A stretch of 64,000 nucleotides of DNA from Dysgonomonas sp. UBA7710 (GTDB lineage: Bacteria > Bacteroidota > Bacteroidia > Bacteroidales > Dysgonomonadaceae), in assembly GCF_002482385.1 (NCBI RefSeq), contig NZ_DLFW01000043.1, positions 1 through 64,000 of the forward strand, in the 5' to 3' direction. This document shows positions 9,035 to 18,603 of this stretch, one piece after another. Numbering within the stretch: position 1 is the first letter of the stretch; each line of letters begins with the position of its first letter. Position numbers and translations under genes: made by a program. The notes under the pieces are model-generated. The model had not been told where the DNA came from and did no database searches. It was given only the letters and a program-made list of their open reading frames with translations.

Positions 9035-9850
9035 ATGACTAAACGGGGGATAAAGATAGTTATTTTATTTGTTCTGATAATCACTATTCTTATTGGCGGA
9101 TGGCAGATGTACAAGAGATTGAAATATAACAAGCAATCTTTCGACACAGACCTGTACAGCTATGTATCACCTCAGGCCACAGAAGTAATAAATATAAACA
9201 GGGGTTACAATTTCGAAAAGCTGTTTCTGTATGACCCATCCCTGTACCAATTGATAGAAATCTTAGGAGGCAGCATCCATTATCCGGTCATAATATCAAA
9301 GTATGCCAACGGAAAAATGCTGTTGGCAATGAAGACCAGCCATGAACAGGAATATGCAATAAGGGAACATATCGATAAACAGATATCCCTACCCTTTCCA
9401 CCTAAAATAGTAAAATATAAAGATGCAGAAATATATATACACGCACTAGCCAATAATCAATTTCTTGTATATTCTTTTTATAAAGGGCTGTTTTTTGTAA
9501 GCCATCATTATATGCCTGTTGAAAATATTCTGGATTCTGATCCCGAAAACACATTCTTCTCCGGAGAAGAGCATAAAGAGATTATAGAAAAAGTAAGACT
9601 TAGCGCGCCTGTATGTATGTATATGAAATTGCCGGGTAATATGCTGGCCATAGACTATAGTGTACATAACGATACCATACATATGGAAGGATACATACTT
9701 AACCATGGCAGACATGGCTCTTTTACCCCAAATCCGAACCTGATTCCTTTCATGATAAATCTGCCCGATAGTATATGTGTAGAAGACTATACAATATCGG
9801 ATGAAAATAAACCAATGACCGTTAAAATTAAATTAAACAAAATATATTAA
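9035..9850 (+). CDS. Membrane-anchored hypothetical protein
   Basis: A 271-aa protein with one N-terminal membrane segment (about residues 7-25, VILFVLIITILIGG) and the rest predicted outside the cytoplasm. I do not recognise the family. The outer part has alternating short hydrophobic strands (YPVIISKY, MLLAMKT, FLVYSFYKGLFFVSHH), as in a mixed beta fold. It lies divergently 34 bp from gldFG and 56 bp before mscL, so an envelope role is plausible but not shown. Confidence 0.75.
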   Translation: MTKRGIKIVILFVLIITILIGGWQMYKRLKYNKQSFDTDLYSYVSPQATEVININRGYNFEKLFLYDPSLYQLIEILGGSIHYPVIISKYANGKMLLAMKTSHEQEYAIREHIDKQISLPFPPKIVKYKDAEIYIHALANNQFLVYSFYKGLFFVSHHYMPVENILDSDPENTFFSGEEHKEIIEKVRLSAPVCMYMKLPGNMLAIDYSVHNDTIHMEGYILNHGRHGSFTPNPNLIPFMINLPDSICVEDYTISDENKPMTVKIKLNKIY

Positions 9851-9906
9851 GTTTGTGTTTTAATTTTAATTGTAGTATTTAACAAACTAAAACATATAAA
9901 AAGAAT

Positions 9907-10317
9907 ATGGCAGTTTTAAAAGAATTGAAGAATTTCATGATGCGCGGCAACGTGGTGGATATGGCTGTCGGTGTCATTGTCGGTGGAGCTTTCGGAAAGA
10001 TAGTATCATCTCTGGTAAGTGATATTATAATGCCTCCAATAGGGATTATCTTAGGCGGAGTAAATTTTACAGATTTAAAATTCGTGCTTAAAGATGCGGT
10101 AGGTGATATTCCGGCAGTAAGTATCAACTATGGTACTTTTATACAGACTATCTTGGACTTTGTAATAATTGCAACAGCTATTTTCTTTGCCATCAAAGGA
10201 ATAAATGCTTTACAAACCAAAAAAGCGGAAGAACCGGCTGCACCTCCGGCTCCGACTAAAGAAGAGACCCTGTTGACAGAAATAAGGGATTTACTGAAAG
10301 AACAGAATAATAAATAA
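9907..10317 (+). CDS. mscL: Large-conductance mechanosensitive channel
   Basis: Inner-membrane pore that opens under membrane tension to release solutes during hypo-osmotic shock. At 136 aa it is normal. The N-terminal helix and first membrane segment (FMMRGNVVDMAVGVIVGGAFGKIV type) are clear, then a periplasmic loop, a second membrane segment (FVIIATAIFFAIKGINAL) and a charged cytoplasmic helix (EETLLTEIRDLLKEQ). Confidence 0.97.
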   Translation: MAVLKELKNFMMRGNVVDMAVGVIVGGAFGKIVSSLVSDIIMPPIGIILGGVNFTDLKFVLKDAVGDIPAVSINYGTFIQTILDFVIIATAIFFAIKGINALQTKKAEEPAAPPAPTKEETLLTEIRDLLKEQNNK

Positions 10318-10345
10318 TTTAACCTATCAAACTAAACAAGCTATT

Positions 10346-11188
10346 ATGATAAAGAAATGTCTCATATTATTCCTCGGCTATACGATGCTATTCACAGGAT
10401 GCGGAAGTGTTCCGGTAACGGGACGGAAGCAATTGAACCTGGTTTCGAACAGTGAAGTGCTTACTCTTAGCCTGCAACAATACGACGAATTTATAAAGTC
10501 GGCTCCTATATCTACAGACAAAGCCAATACGGCTCTGGTACAGAAAGTAGGCCGCAATATAGCTAATGCTGTAGAAACTTATCTGAAAAATAACGGTTAC
10601 GCCGATCAGGTAAAAGATTACTCGTGGGAGTTTAATCTGGTAAAAAGTGCTGATGTAAATGCATTCTGTATGCCGGGCGGAAAAATCGTAGTGTATGAAG
10701 GCATATTACCATACACTCAGAACGAAACAGGATTGGCCGTAGTTTTAGGACATGAGGTTGCACATGCCGTTGCAAAACATGCTAACGAGCGTATGAGCAA
10801 CCAGATGGCTACGCAGTATGGTACTGCGGCTGTCGGGGCAGCCCTTGGAGGAACATCCGCGGTTACACAACAGGTAGCGGCGGCGGCATTAGGATTAGGG
10901 GCACAATATGGAATTCTGTTGCCGTATTCGCGCAAGCAAGAACTTGAAGCTGACCAACTCGGGCTCATATTTATGGCTATGGCCGGTTATGACCCCAGTG
11001 CCGCATCTGCATTCTGGCAACGCATGTCCCAAAGCGGAAGCAGTACGCCGGAGTTTATGAGTACCCACCCTTCGGACGAAACTCGTATCAAACAAATACA
11101 GAAAGACCTCCCCGAAGCTCTGAAATATTACAAAGGGGGAACAAGCAAAACGGGGGCGGCTAAAACATCGGAGAAATGGAGTTTCTGA
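10346..11188 (+). CDS. M48 family metalloprotease lipoprotein
   Basis: A 280-aa secreted zinc protease with a lipoprotein signal (lipobox MLFTGC, Cys near residue 19). The HEVAH zinc motif supplies His136, Glu137 and His140, and Glu201 in LEADQLG is the third ligand. This is the LoiP/BepA-like group that processes misassembled outer-membrane proteins; the exact substrate is inferred only. It lies 28 bp after mscL on the same strand. Confidence 0.92.
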   Translation: MIKKCLILFLGYTMLFTGCGSVPVTGRKQLNLVSNSEVLTLSLQQYDEFIKSAPISTDKANTALVQKVGRNIANAVETYLKNNGYADQVKDYSWEFNLVKSADVNAFCMPGGKIVVYEGILPYTQNETGLAVVLGHEVAHAVAKHANERMSNQMATQYGTAAVGAALGGTSAVTQQVAAAALGLGAQYGILLPYSRKQELEADQLGLIFMAMAGYDPSAASAFWQRMSQSGSSTPEFMSTHPSDETRIKQIQKDLPEALKYYKGGTSKTGAAKTSEKWSF

Positions 11189-11214
11189 TAATGCACCAAT
11201 AATAAATACAAAAA

Positions 11215-11242
11215 GAGCCGGAGAATTTATTATCTCCGGCTC
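11215..11242 (+). terminator. Rho-independent terminator, probably bidirectional
   Basis: GAGCCGGAGA at 11215-11224 pairs with TCTCCGGCTC at 11233-11242, with an 8-nt loop and T runs on both sides. It separates the converging M48 and GT9 genes. Confidence 0.85.
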
Positions 11243-11272
11243 CTTCGTTTTTAATCCGATAAGGAAAGTAGC

Positions 11273-12337
11273 TTATTTCTTCATCGCAAGAATTTTATCT
11301 ATTGCATTCACAATATCATCAATATCCATCGCATTGGTATCTATAGCCATACTACCCTCATTATAAGGTTTATACTTATCCGTATTTGTAATAGAAAACA
11401 ATCCCACAACAGGAGTTTGTGCCGCGCTTGCCAAATGCATAATACCACTATCGGCGCCAATGAAGACTTCCGTATTATTAATAAGAGCGGTCATCTCACG
11501 GAGATCTCTACTATAATATGATGGAGCCTGAAAGTCTATCTGTGAAACATTCTCGACAGGTAAAACTTCCAGAATATTATATCTTTCACCATATTCGGCT
11601 TTAAGTCTCTCATAAGCATTGAGCCACCAATCTTTTGAGTAACATTTATCACCTGTAGCATAAGTATAAATAGAGATTGTCTTTTTCCCCTTATCAACGA
11701 GACTATCTAATATTTTTTTCCCCGTAGCAATTTCGGAAGGACTCAGTTTTATGTTCAAAACGGGTATCGGTTTATCAATATCTATCCCGTTGAATCCCAA
11801 CCGGATAAGATTACTCCGAAAGTTATACACCGGAAATTTCGCCATATGCCCATAATCTTCATACTTCATCTGAAGATCTTCGTCCACATCATTGAAAAAT
11901 TTAAACCGGGCATTCGAAAATTGTGTGGAAAGCCTTCCGGATGAAGAATTCTTATCTACATTTATTACAATATCATAATTATATCTCTTCAATGAGAACC
12001 AGACTTTCATGTATTTAAACAATTCCCTGAAAGGTTTTTTGGGCAACTTAATTATCCGGTCAACGCTTTTATAGTTCTCGAATAAAATAAAAGAGATATT
12101 TCCCCTGACAAACAAATCTACCTTACAATAGGGAAATGTGCCGGAGATTTCCTGCACCAAAGGTGTTATCAACAGTTGGTTTCCCAACCGGCTGTTTGGC
12201 CTTGAGATTAAAACTCTTCTAATATCAGAATTAGATATACCATGGGCATCCTTATTAAGCGCGGAACGACCTATATTTCTGGTTAATCCACGCATAATGG
12301 CCCGTCTTTTGCCATTTACAATGCTCTTAAAGCTCAT
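11273..12337 (-). CDS. Glycosyltransferase family 9 (heptosyltransferase-like)
   Basis: Transfers a sugar from an ADP- or other nucleotide-activated donor onto lipopolysaccharide or a related glycan at the inner membrane. GT9 marks are SRPNSRLGNQLLITPL near the N terminus and the donor-site box FIGADSGIMHLASA with PVVGLFS near residue 310. I chose the second ATG (354 aa); an in-frame ATG at 12388 adds 17 residues that look unlike the family. It stands alone rather than in a polysaccharide cluster, so the acceptor cannot be named. Confidence 0.88.
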   Translation of the reverse strand: MSFKSIVNGKRRAIMRGLTRNIGRSALNKDAHGISNSDIRRVLISRPNSRLGNQLLITPLVQEISGTFPYCKVDLFVRGNISFILFENYKSVDRIIKLPKKPFRELFKYMKVWFSLKRYNYDIVINVDKNSSSGRLSTQFSNARFKFFNDVDEDLQMKYEDYGHMAKFPVYNFRSNLIRLGFNGIDIDKPIPVLNIKLSPSEIATGKKILDSLVDKGKKTISIYTYATGDKCYSKDWWLNAYERLKAEYGERYNILEVLPVENVSQIDFQAPSYYSRDLREMTALINNTEVFIGADSGIMHLASAAQTPVVGLFSITNTDKYKPYNEGSMAIDTNAMDIDDIVNAIDKILAMKK

Positions 12338-12567
12338 ATGTATTTTACTCAAACTCTCTGGCAGCAAATATATAGACAAACAGCACAATGCATGTCATAT
12401 TTTGCCATAAAATTGAATAAAAAGGACAAAAAAATCAAAAAAAAGCTATTTACGTCTAAACAAGTTGAGATTATTTAGCAAAAACGTATTTATTTGTTAT
12501 TATTTATGTCACATATACAGTAAATGTCAGAGTCCATTAAGATTATCAATACGATTTCCGATTTGCC

Positions 12568-13062
12568 CTATCTGCTTTTTTTCCATGGCTTCAAAACCGA
12601 TATGACAATAAAGCTAAGCAATATAGTTGTCTGCACCGTCCCCCATATACGTGTCATCTCCAGATTGTGGAAATAGTCGGAACCGGATAGTACATCCTGG
12701 CCCAGCGTCTGTGCAAGTTCTACATTCCCGTTTATCCAGGGGCCTAATACAAATGTGCCGAACAAGACCTGAACAATAGTCAGTATCCATTTCACAGTCA
12801 GCCAGCGATGTTTGAAGAATCCCCACTTTGTCCATATACCATAAACGATACCTATCAGTATATTTCCCATTGCACCGGGAATAATCAGGTAATCGTCTAT
12901 AATTTGCAGCATGCGCGAAAACATATACAGGTCATCACCCGTTTCAGGCTTGCCTGTCAAAGCAAGAACCGACATTGCCAATGCTCCGCCAATCCACATG
13001 ATAGCCAGAAGAAGATGCAGTATTTTCAGGTACTTTATACCTTTTGGTCCCAGTGTTTTCAT
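12568..13062 (-). CDS. DUF2269-like integral membrane protein
   Basis: A 164-aa protein with four hydrophobic segments, starting with LKILHLLLAIMWIGGALAM, which resembles the DUF2269 and CopD-like membrane families. Function unknown. It ends in a positive cytoplasmic tail (KPWKKSR). A TATCTTTG box lies 21 bp upstream, between it and the outer-membrane protein gene, so it may be transcribed alone. Confidence 0.8.
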   Translation of the reverse strand: MKTLGPKGIKYLKILHLLLAIMWIGGALAMSVLALTGKPETGDDLYMFSRMLQIIDDYLIIPGAMGNILIGIVYGIWTKWGFFKHRWLTVKWILTIVQVLFGTFVLGPWINGNVELAQTLGQDVLSGSDYFHNLEMTRIWGTVQTTILLSFIVISVLKPWKKSR

Positions 13063-13082
13063 GGTTATATCCTTTATTTACC

Positions 13083-13090
13083 CAAAGATA
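13083..13090 (-). promoter_or_regulatory. Putative -7 promoter box for 12568-13062
   Basis: TATCTTTG on the minus strand, 21 bp before the ATG and abutting the stop codon of the upstream gene. Confidence 0.5.
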
Positions 13091-15676
13091 TCAAAATCCC
13101 ATTCCCAAGCCAAACATAAAACGGAAATCGTCGCCCGAGCCAAACCATGAATATTTAGTGGTTATTTTATTGATAATGGTCACCCATGCACCGCCACCAT
13201 AAGATGCATGCCATTTTTTCGAAGACTCGTACGGATACCACACCCGGCCAAAATCGAATCCTGCGAATAAACCGTATTTAAGGGGAGTGAAGGGATTCTT
13301 TATTTTCCCCATATCTATGCGTAAATCTGAATATTGATAATAAGATTGACGACCGATAAAACGGCTGTCGCGATATCCCCGCAACTCGGTAGAAGCCGAT
13401 TGGTAAAACTCGTATTTATCGTTAAATATAGCTTTCCCTTTCATCTTTGTAGCCCAGGTAATCCGGTCTGTAAGTTTTACATTCAGAGACAGATCAAGTT
13501 CTGCATATGGAAAGTTTCGTTCGGGATGGAGTATATTCATTTTCCATCCGGCAGTAAGCGATCCCGTAAAAGTGGGAACAATATTGGAAATTTCCTTATC
13601 TATTTCATACGACACACTTAAATCAGCAAAGTAGCGGGTGTCAAATATTGAATAATCGTTATTGTAAAATTCATTGATATACCTGCCGTCGACCTGTTTG
13701 ATTTTAAACATTTCGAATGAGGATGACAATATGAGCTGATGATCTTTCGCCAATATATAATGAAAGGACGGCGCTAATGAGTACTGCCCCACCTTCACAC
13801 GGTTATATACTTTCTTCTCATCTTTAAACCCATCCGTATTATTCCCAAATCCAAAGAAGTTGGAGAAGTTTGTAGGAGAACCGACAAAAGCATCTAAATA
13901 AATACTTTTGCGATCGTCATACATCGGGAAAATACCTTTATACATAAACCCCTTCAAATAATTATAGCCTATACGGTGCTGATACGAAAAAGGGGAACGT
14001 TTCAGACCATAGCGGGTATATGTCACAAAACTGCCCAGGCTCAGGCCCCAGTCAGAGTCATACACCCCCCACGGGCTGAACGAGATACTGTTGTAGCGCG
14101 TCTTTTCGTAATCATAATCATGTATTTTATCATTATCAGTAATAATCACCTTCGCCTCTTTCACAGAGTCTAATATCTGTTTCTGAGAATTATATCCGAA
14201 TACTTTTATTTTGCTTTCAGGTTGTATACTGTATCTGTTATCTCCTCTTCCTCCCAATACATACAATGGTATCTTATTCCTTTCATTCCCCCTCACTTCG
14301 AAACTATCGTCTCCATTCATTCCATACAACCATATTTCTTTTGAGTTTCTTTTCGTGTACCTATGCCTGAATACGAGTTTACCGGTATTTCTATCATATA
14401 TATTGACTTGTATACTGTCGCGATGAAATTTATCTATTACAAACCTGTCATTATTATTCGTACCGGTGATTACGGGATTAAATTGCAGTTCTTTATAATA
14501 CTCCACAGCAATTTCTCCAAGATCGTCTCTTCGTTTTTTCAATTTTTGCTTGATCTTGTTTATTTCCTCGCATTGTATTTCTTTAGGCAACCGGGTAAAA
14601 GCATAATCTACAACACTGTCTGTCAATAGGTTTTTCAGATATTGCGCCTGCCTGAGCCAGTTTTTCCGTTCACTTTGGGCCGTCAGGGCCACATCAAGTG
14701 TAAAGCCCAATTTATTAAACTTCTTCAGGTTACTGATATGATCTTTATAGTCAGATATAAAACCGAGAGAAAGCACACTCAACATTTGGCCTGTCAGTAA
14801 GCCATCTACTTTCATAAAAGCATGACTGCGATCTATCACAATAGGTTTATACACGATCTTATCATCCACTACACTTCTCTGCCAGTTCCAATTCTCAGGA
14901 GTTTTGTTCCAATCTCCGATCAACATATCAAATAAACGTTCACGGATATAAAGATCCTGGTCTACAACATGAGACTTGTCATCCTGCATATATTTCAGCA
15001 AATCGTGCGTCCCTATAATATCTTTTCTTATGGCAAGATCAGGAACATTCATTATACTTACAAGCTTATCCTGAATCTTCGTGCCATCTACAATAGTATC
15101 CGGCGTAGCATTCCGGGCAATATAATAAAGGCGCGGGTTATTTGAATTCAAATCCAGAACTTTAGCCATGTAGTCGGAAGCTATAAATGTATATGGATTT
15201 ACGATAGTATATGCATCTCCTATAAAACTATCGAGATATGTATCCTTAAAGTCATTTTTATTATACATTTCCTGAAAGAATTCAGATTGGAGAAAACTGG
15301 ACGAACCACCCAAAGGCTTCACCAGATAGTTCCGCCCACGTTTATCAACCATATAAAGCCCGTGGAATTCAGGAGCCTGACCTGTTACTTCGAGGGTTCC
15401 CAAAAAGGAATTTAACGTCGACGACCCCACCGAAACGGGAATAGTATACAATTCTCTGTAGTGTTTTCCCCAAACAAAGTCATAGACGCAACTTCGATTT
15501 TTCTTCTGCTGCGAATAAATAGACTTCCGTATCGTATCACCCGAATATAACGGTATTGTATCATTATTAGTCCCTCCAGTCTGTGCCAATAGGATTGCAG
15601 GCTGCAATAACCAGCATATCGAAAAGATAAATAATATAGCTGTATATTTCTTATTGTATCTCGACAAATTATTCAC
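13091..15676 (-). CDS. Outer-membrane beta-barrel protein with kinase-like N-terminal region
   Basis: An 861-aa exported protein with signal peptide (ending near PAILLAQTG). The C-terminal part (about residues 540-861) has many alternating strands, a WxxxSGDDFRFMFGLGMGF end with terminal Phe, and looks like a BamA/TamA-type barrel. The N-terminal part holds MLIGDWNKTPENWNW (about 249-263) and VIDRSHAF (about 279-286). The spacing is reminiscent of the GDWDRHxDQW ... DRDQAF pattern I remember from Bacteroidetes surface proteins and of atypical (CotH/FAM20-like) kinase folds. Relatives I recall often have an N-terminal metallophosphoesterase, absent here. Ligand and function unknown. Confidence 0.75.
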   Translation of the reverse strand: MNNLSRYNKKYTAILFIFSICWLLQPAILLAQTGGTNNDTIPLYSGDTIRKSIYSQQKKNRSCVYDFVWGKHYRELYTIPVSVGSSTLNSFLGTLEVTGQAPEFHGLYMVDKRGRNYLVKPLGGSSSFLQSEFFQEMYNKNDFKDTYLDSFIGDAYTIVNPYTFIASDYMAKVLDLNSNNPRLYYIARNATPDTIVDGTKIQDKLVSIMNVPDLAIRKDIIGTHDLLKYMQDDKSHVVDQDLYIRERLFDMLIGDWNKTPENWNWQRSVVDDKIVYKPIVIDRSHAFMKVDGLLTGQMLSVLSLGFISDYKDHISNLKKFNKLGFTLDVALTAQSERKNWLRQAQYLKNLLTDSVVDYAFTRLPKEIQCEEINKIKQKLKKRRDDLGEIAVEYYKELQFNPVITGTNNNDRFVIDKFHRDSIQVNIYDRNTGKLVFRHRYTKRNSKEIWLYGMNGDDSFEVRGNERNKIPLYVLGGRGDNRYSIQPESKIKVFGYNSQKQILDSVKEAKVIITDNDKIHDYDYEKTRYNSISFSPWGVYDSDWGLSLGSFVTYTRYGLKRSPFSYQHRIGYNYLKGFMYKGIFPMYDDRKSIYLDAFVGSPTNFSNFFGFGNNTDGFKDEKKVYNRVKVGQYSLAPSFHYILAKDHQLILSSSFEMFKIKQVDGRYINEFYNNDYSIFDTRYFADLSVSYEIDKEISNIVPTFTGSLTAGWKMNILHPERNFPYAELDLSLNVKLTDRITWATKMKGKAIFNDKYEFYQSASTELRGYRDSRFIGRQSYYQYSDLRIDMGKIKNPFTPLKYGLFAGFDFGRVWYPYESSKKWHASYGGGAWVTIINKITTKYSWFGSGDDFRFMFGLGMGF

Positions 15677-15707
15677 GATTAAGTATTTCCTTTACACATT
15701 AAATGAC

Positions 15708-15715
15708 CAAAGTTA
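15708..15715 (-). promoter_or_regulatory. Putative -7 promoter box for 13091-15676
   Basis: TAACTTTG on the minus strand, 32 bp upstream of the ATG. The rest of the gap to the ECF sigma gene (about 15716-16096) is AT-rich and shows no other feature I can support. Confidence 0.45.
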
Positions 15716-16096
15716 CTATTAATACAGATTATCCCCTAGTTGCCCCGACAAAAAATTCAAACAATTATTCGGCATTAAAATCAAACCTTCTAATAAAGCT
15801 GCATCCACCTTATCTTTCAACAATTATTAAACGAAACGCATTAAGAGAACAAAAATTCACGATTCCTTGTTCTCTCATTGCAAGTTAATACATCATATTT
15901 TTATAGAAACGAACGACAACGAGAGAAACTGTATGTTAATTAACGCAATCAACAAACCTGCAACACAATACAAATGTTAACATATATATAAATCAATTTA
16001 ATCATTGATTATTAATAATTTATTCTTATATATATTTTAACAATTGAAATATATATTTTTTAGTTGTCGATGCAATCAATTGCAAAAAAAAACATA

Positions 16097-16104
16097 TATC
16101 TTTG
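16097..16104 (+). promoter_or_regulatory. Putative -7 promoter box of the ECF sigma gene
   Basis: TATCTTTG followed by a leader of about 45 nt. It decides the start: the in-frame ATG at 16044 lies upstream of this box. Confidence 0.6.
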
Positions 16105-16154
16105 TAATATCAAAAACGAAAAAATTACAAAACATTTACAAAACCAGAAGAGTA

Positions 16155-16664
16155 ATGAAAACTAGCAAACAAACACTGGAACACGACTTGGTACTAATGC
16201 AAAGCAACATGCTAAATTATGCATTAACCCTGACAACCAACCGTGATGAAGCTAAAGATCTTACTCAAGAAACTACACTGAAAGCCTTGAGTAATATAGA
16301 CAAGTATTACGATAATGTCAATTTTAAAGGATGGGTTTTTACCATAATGCACAATCTGTTTATAAACAACTACCGTCGTGTCGTACGCACTCAAACTGTT
16401 TTAGAAAACTCAGACAATCTATACCAATTAAATCTGCCGCAGGAATCGGGCTTCGGCTCACCGGAAGGTTCTTTCACATACCATGAAATAATGAATGTAC
16501 TGGACACTTTCAATGACGATTATAAAACGCCGTTTTCTATGCATTTTGCAGGTTTCAAATATGATGAAATAGCTAAATCATTAAACTTACCACTAGGAAC
16601 AGTAAAAAGCCGGATATTTTTTGCGCGCAAAAGATTACAGGAGATACTGAAAGATTATAAATAA
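16155..16664 (+). CDS. ECF-type RNA polymerase sigma factor
   Basis: A 169-aa sigma-70 family protein of the ECF type. Region 2 (about residues 10-75) shows LTTNRDEAKDLTQETTLKAL and FKGWVFTIMHNLFINNYRR; region 4 (about 108-165) shows GFKYDEIAKSLNLPLGTVKSRIFFARKRLQ. No anti-sigma gene is adjacent, as is common for Bacteroidetes stand-alone ECF factors. The start at 16155 gives a normal family length and sits downstream of the promoter box. Confidence 0.93.
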   Translation: MKTSKQTLEHDLVLMQSNMLNYALTLTTNRDEAKDLTQETTLKALSNIDKYYDNVNFKGWVFTIMHNLFINNYRRVVRTQTVLENSDNLYQLNLPQESGFGSPEGSFTYHEIMNVLDTFNDDYKTPFSMHFAGFKYDEIAKSLNLPLGTVKSRIFFARKRLQEILKDYK

Positions 16665-16686
16665 TTTCGCAAATGAATAAATATTG

Positions 16687-16713
16687 AAGCCTTCCGGTAA
16701 ATACGGAAGGCTT
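16687..16713 (+). terminator. Rho-independent terminator of the sigma gene
   Basis: AAGCCTTCCG (16687-16696) pairs with CGGAAGGCTT (16704-16713), followed by TTTT; 23 bp after the stop. The remaining gap to 16949 shows nothing else I can support. Confidence 0.85.
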
Positions 16714-16949
16714 TTTTCATTCCCGCAAAAAAAAATTATCACATTAATTTTTATATACATCTCTGATTGATCTGTTCTGCGCTCTCTCGTTGAATTAGAA
16801 TCCGGATTTAAATCTTTATCATCTAAACCTTCGTAATTACAACAAAAAATTCAGAGTAAAATATGGAATCTGCGCTTATTCATATCTATATATAAGCTTA
16901 TATTCATATTACGATATACGCCGATAAAGTATAAAGTAAAAATTTATCG

Positions 16950-16957
16950 TATATTTG
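16950..16957 (+). promoter_or_regulatory. Putative -7 promoter box for 16980-17525
   Basis: TATATTTG, 23 bp before the ATG. Confidence 0.5.
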
Positions 16958-16979
16958 AAAAATCATCAGATACAAACCT

Positions 16980-17525
16980 ATGTCAATGAAAAAGAGAGAA
17001 ACCGATATCATATACTATTCGAACAAAAGGCAGGACTATATTTTCGGTACTATCTTTTTATTCATTACATGTGCCTTCATTATCTTTTCATTTCTTTTCA
17101 TTTCAGACGGTATCAAAGCATTTCGTACCGGATCGGCAGAAGAAAGTACAATTGGATCTATAGCAGGATTTGTGCTTATTTCCTTATTATTTGTAATAAT
17201 AACAATGTTGTTTGGAATAAGAGCTTATGCCAATCTTTTCAAGAAGATAGAAATAGCCCGGCTGGCGGATGAAGGTCTGTTTTTCTCCGAAATGAAGGGA
17301 CAAATGCAAATGCATAAAAACTATGTATCATATGCTAATATAGGCCGTGCATATATAAAAAAGAATAAATTCACAGGTTCGACGGTGATTATAGAGAGTA
17401 ACGATGAAGTGCCTGTACCCCTAGGTTATATAAACAGTTTCTTATCGCTTGCAAACAAAGAGGCTCTCTTAGAAAGTATAAATGACCGTGTAAGCAAAAT
17501 ATCAGCACCAACTCAATCCGAATAA
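16980..17525 (+). CDS. Small membrane protein of unknown function
   Basis: A 181-aa protein with two membrane segments (about residues 22-42 and 60-82) and a C-terminal soluble part with short strands (FFSEMKGQMQMHKNYVSYANI, STVIIESNDEVPVPL) that could form a PH-like fold, as in some bacterial membrane PH proteins. I do not recognise a named family. An ATG two codons later (MKKRE) is an equally good start. It is 12 bp from the next gene, so the two are probably co-transcribed. Confidence 0.7.
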   Translation: MSMKKRETDIIYYSNKRQDYIFGTIFLFITCAFIIFSFLFISDGIKAFRTGSAEESTIGSIAGFVLISLLFVIITMLFGIRAYANLFKKIEIARLADEGLFFSEMKGQMQMHKNYVSYANIGRAYIKKNKFTGSTVIIESNDEVPVPLGYINSFLSLANKEALLESINDRVSKISAPTQSE

Positions 17526-17537
17526 CCACCCCACCCT

Positions 17538-18344
17538 ATGGACATACTTACCCACGCCTTGTCCGGAGCAGCCGTAGCGACCTGCGCTTCAACTTTCGTA
17601 AAGACCACACCATTACGAAAAGTAAAAATAATACTGACGGGTACTATCGGCGGTATACTCCCCGATATAGATGCTATCAGTATGTGGTCGCGTTTCGATG
17701 CTACATTTAGTAAATTATTCGGGCTATCAGATACCGGCAAGGTTGTTTATAGCAGTAAATTCTGGTATTCGCACCATGCATTCTTCCATTCTTTGCCAGC
17801 CAGTATCATTTTAGGAATATTATTTATACTCTGCATTTACCTTATACGAAAATCATTAAAGAAAACAGATAAACACTTTGCCGGTTTTATGAAAGACCAT
17901 GCAATTTATTTCATAACCTTTGTTCTGGGTTTCTGGGCACATCTGGCCGGAGACCTGCCTACTCCCGCTTCGGCATGGGGAGGGATAGCGCTTTGGTGGC
18001 CGGGGGAAAACTATACCGGAGGATACGGAAAGATATGGTGGTGGAACAATTATGACATATTTCTGCTAATCATATGTTGTATTATCATTAATCTTACTGT
18101 CCCTGTATTCAAAGTCCTAAGGAATAAATCGAAGATAATTAACTCAATAATCCTATCTCTTACTTTTATATTGATACTTATACAGATAAATAGCCGGCAA
18201 TATGATTATGCCTATACAAAAAGTACAGCAGCAACTTATGCCGAAATGGAACGAAACTCGAAAAAAGAGCAGGAACGTATTCTGGGGAAACACCTCTATA
18301 AATTAATGGACAAATTCGACAGCAGTCTAAAAATTTACTTTTAA
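17538..18344 (+). CDS. YdjM/DUF457-type membrane metal-dependent hydrolase
   Basis: A 268-aa membrane protein starting MDILTHALSGAAVATC. Conserved His/Asp positions typical of the family are visible: DILTHALSG, LPDIDA (about 53-58), HHAFFHS (about 82-88) and WAHLAGDLPTPA (about 135-146). Several hydrophobic segments follow. Family members are called inner-membrane metal-dependent hydrolases but their substrate is not established. Likely co-transcribed with the preceding gene. Confidence 0.88.
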   Translation: MDILTHALSGAAVATCASTFVKTTPLRKVKIILTGTIGGILPDIDAISMWSRFDATFSKLFGLSDTGKVVYSSKFWYSHHAFFHSLPASIILGILFILCIYLIRKSLKKTDKHFAGFMKDHAIYFITFVLGFWAHLAGDLPTPASAWGGIALWWPGENYTGGYGKIWWWNNYDIFLLIICCIIINLTVPVFKVLRNKSKIINSIILSLTFILILIQINSRQYDYAYTKSTAATYAEMERNSKKEQERILGKHLYKLMDKFDSSLKIYF

Positions 18345-18525
18345 ATTTGCCCCATCAACGCGCCACATAATGTTAACAGAGATTAAAAACAAAAATAGCC
18401 TTACCAAACGAATATCTGATTTACAGCATAATAATAATCTCCCAATATTTTAACACTGTTAAATCAAAGTATACAGCGAACATTTTACCCTTATAATGGT
18501 TTTATGTTTGTGTAGTTTTGTAAAG

Positions 18526-18578
18526 TTTGTGTTAAGGTTGGGAAAGTCAGCGATGTGATGTTGCGGACTTTTTCGTTT
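18526..18578 (+). ncRNA. Putative small RNA unit, copy 1
   Basis: A TAGTTTTG promoter-like box (18513-18520) is followed by a conserved leader (GTTTGTGTTAAGGTTGGG), then a hairpin AAAGTC..GCGA / TTGC..GACTTT and a T run. The same box and leader recur at 30850 on the plus strand and, less exactly, at 30999 on the minus strand, each with a different hairpin. This fits a roughly 50-nt RNA with own promoter and intrinsic terminator. It lies in the gap between the converging genes ending at 18344 and 18604. Confidence 0.5.
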
Positions 18579-18603
18579 TATATAAGTCAGGATAATCCAC
18601 CTT

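Noticed and set aside
16044..16154. Longer start of the ECF sigma factor at 16044
   Set aside because: The added residues come from the AT-rich promoter region and include the TATCTTTG box.
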